From Deltaproteobacteria bacterium (GTDB lineage Bacteria; Desulfobacterota; GWC2-55-46; DRME01): DNA of 43,947 nt. This document shows, one piece after another, positions 43,758-43,947 of this stretch. How positions within the stretch are numbered: position 1 is the stretch's first letter; each line of letters begins with the position of its first letter. The stretch is taken from positions 1-43,947 of the forward strand of contig DRME01000054.1 in assembly GCA_011375175.1 (NCBI GenBank), in the 5' to 3' direction. The translations under genes and the position numbers were made by a program. The notes beneath the pieces were generated by a model. It saw only the letters and a list, made by a program, of their open reading frames with translations, was not told the origin of the DNA and searched no databases.

Positions 43758-43947
43758 ATGGCGAGTCTCAGAGACATACAGCGTCGCATAAAGAGTGTCA
43801 AGAACACCCAGCAGATAACCAAGGCCATGAAGATGGTCTCGGCCGCCAAGCTGCGCCGGGCCCAGGAGGACATCACGGCCGCCAGGCCCTACGCCGAGAA
43901 GATGGAAGAGCTCGTCAAGGGCATGGCCGGGCGCTGCGGCGGGGAGG
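43758..43947 (+). CDS. atpG: ATP synthase F1 gamma subunit (cut by window end)
   Basis: The first 63 codons of the rotor shaft subunit. The N-terminus reads [20 protein letters not shown] followed by [15 protein letters not shown], the hallmark gamma helix. The frame is open to the window end. A 122-bp spacer follows atpA, containing TTTGAAGGGGGCGT near 43648, a short match to the arm of repeat module B. Confidence 0.95.
   Translation, partial: MASLRDIQRRIKSVKNTQQITKAMKMVSAAKLRRAQEDITAARPYAEKMEELVKGMAGRCGGE

Overview
The window is GC-rich chromosomal DNA from a Gram-negative bacterium. It carries a complete set of outer-membrane genes: BamA, Skp, the Lol system, the lipid A pathway, MsbA and Kdo transferase. 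The gene order lysS-lolC/E-lolD-bamA-skp-lpxD-fabZ-lpxA-(Gfo/Idh/MocA)-lpxB and the paired b'/b ATP synthase subunits resemble deltaproteobacterial (Desulfobacterota, Geobacter-like) chromosomes. That placement is an inference from gene order and protein character. No 16S rRNA gene is present. No transposase, phage gene or CRISPR array was found.

Layout. 1-630: palindromic repeats, a sigma70-type promoter and a G-rich 16-bp tandem repeat, then tRNA-Val(GAC) and its terminator. 854-9028: a translation and nucleoid operon, thrS-infC-rpmI-rplT-pheS-pheT-ihfA-merR. It has a strong promoter and an intrinsic-terminator-like attenuator in front of thrS, and infC appears to start at AUA. 9165-9655: tRNA-Pro(GGG) and repeats. 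9656-16336: a zinc alcohol dehydrogenase (minus strand), a 1256-residue hybrid sensor kinase and a membrane diguanylate cyclase. 16349-19392: repeats on both sides of fabI and an endonuclease Q-like repair gene. 19437-22944: NhaA antiporter, a second diguanylate cyclase and a PilZ protein. 23400-31052: lysS, LolC/E, a double cyclic-nucleotide-binding protein, LolD and BamA. 31426-40266: skp-lpxD-fabZ-lpxA-MocA-lpxB-msbA-acyltransferase-waaA. 40453-end: the F1Fo ATP synthase operon (b'/b in one continuous frame, delta, alpha, start of gamma).

How the genes work together. The first operon supplies translation factors and IHF. The block from 24947 to 40266 builds the outer membrane: lipoprotein release (Lol), beta-barrel insertion (BamA, Skp), lipid A synthesis (LpxD, FabZ, LpxA, LpxB), export (MsbA), late acylation and Kdo addition (WaaA). 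Two diguanylate cyclases with product-inhibition motifs and a PilZ receptor suggest c-di-GMP control nearby. 

The most unusual content is a family of large composite palindromic elements confined to intergenic DNA, at seven loci. A full element has roughly 22-bp imperfect inverted termini enclosing two to four hairpins. One hairpin class (here called D, six copies) keeps an invariant apical core on stems whose sequence differs but stays paired. Another (B) has perfect 24-bp arms whose sequence is quite different in one copy. This covariation indicates that structure, rather than sequence, is maintained. No mobilising enzyme for the family is visible in the window.
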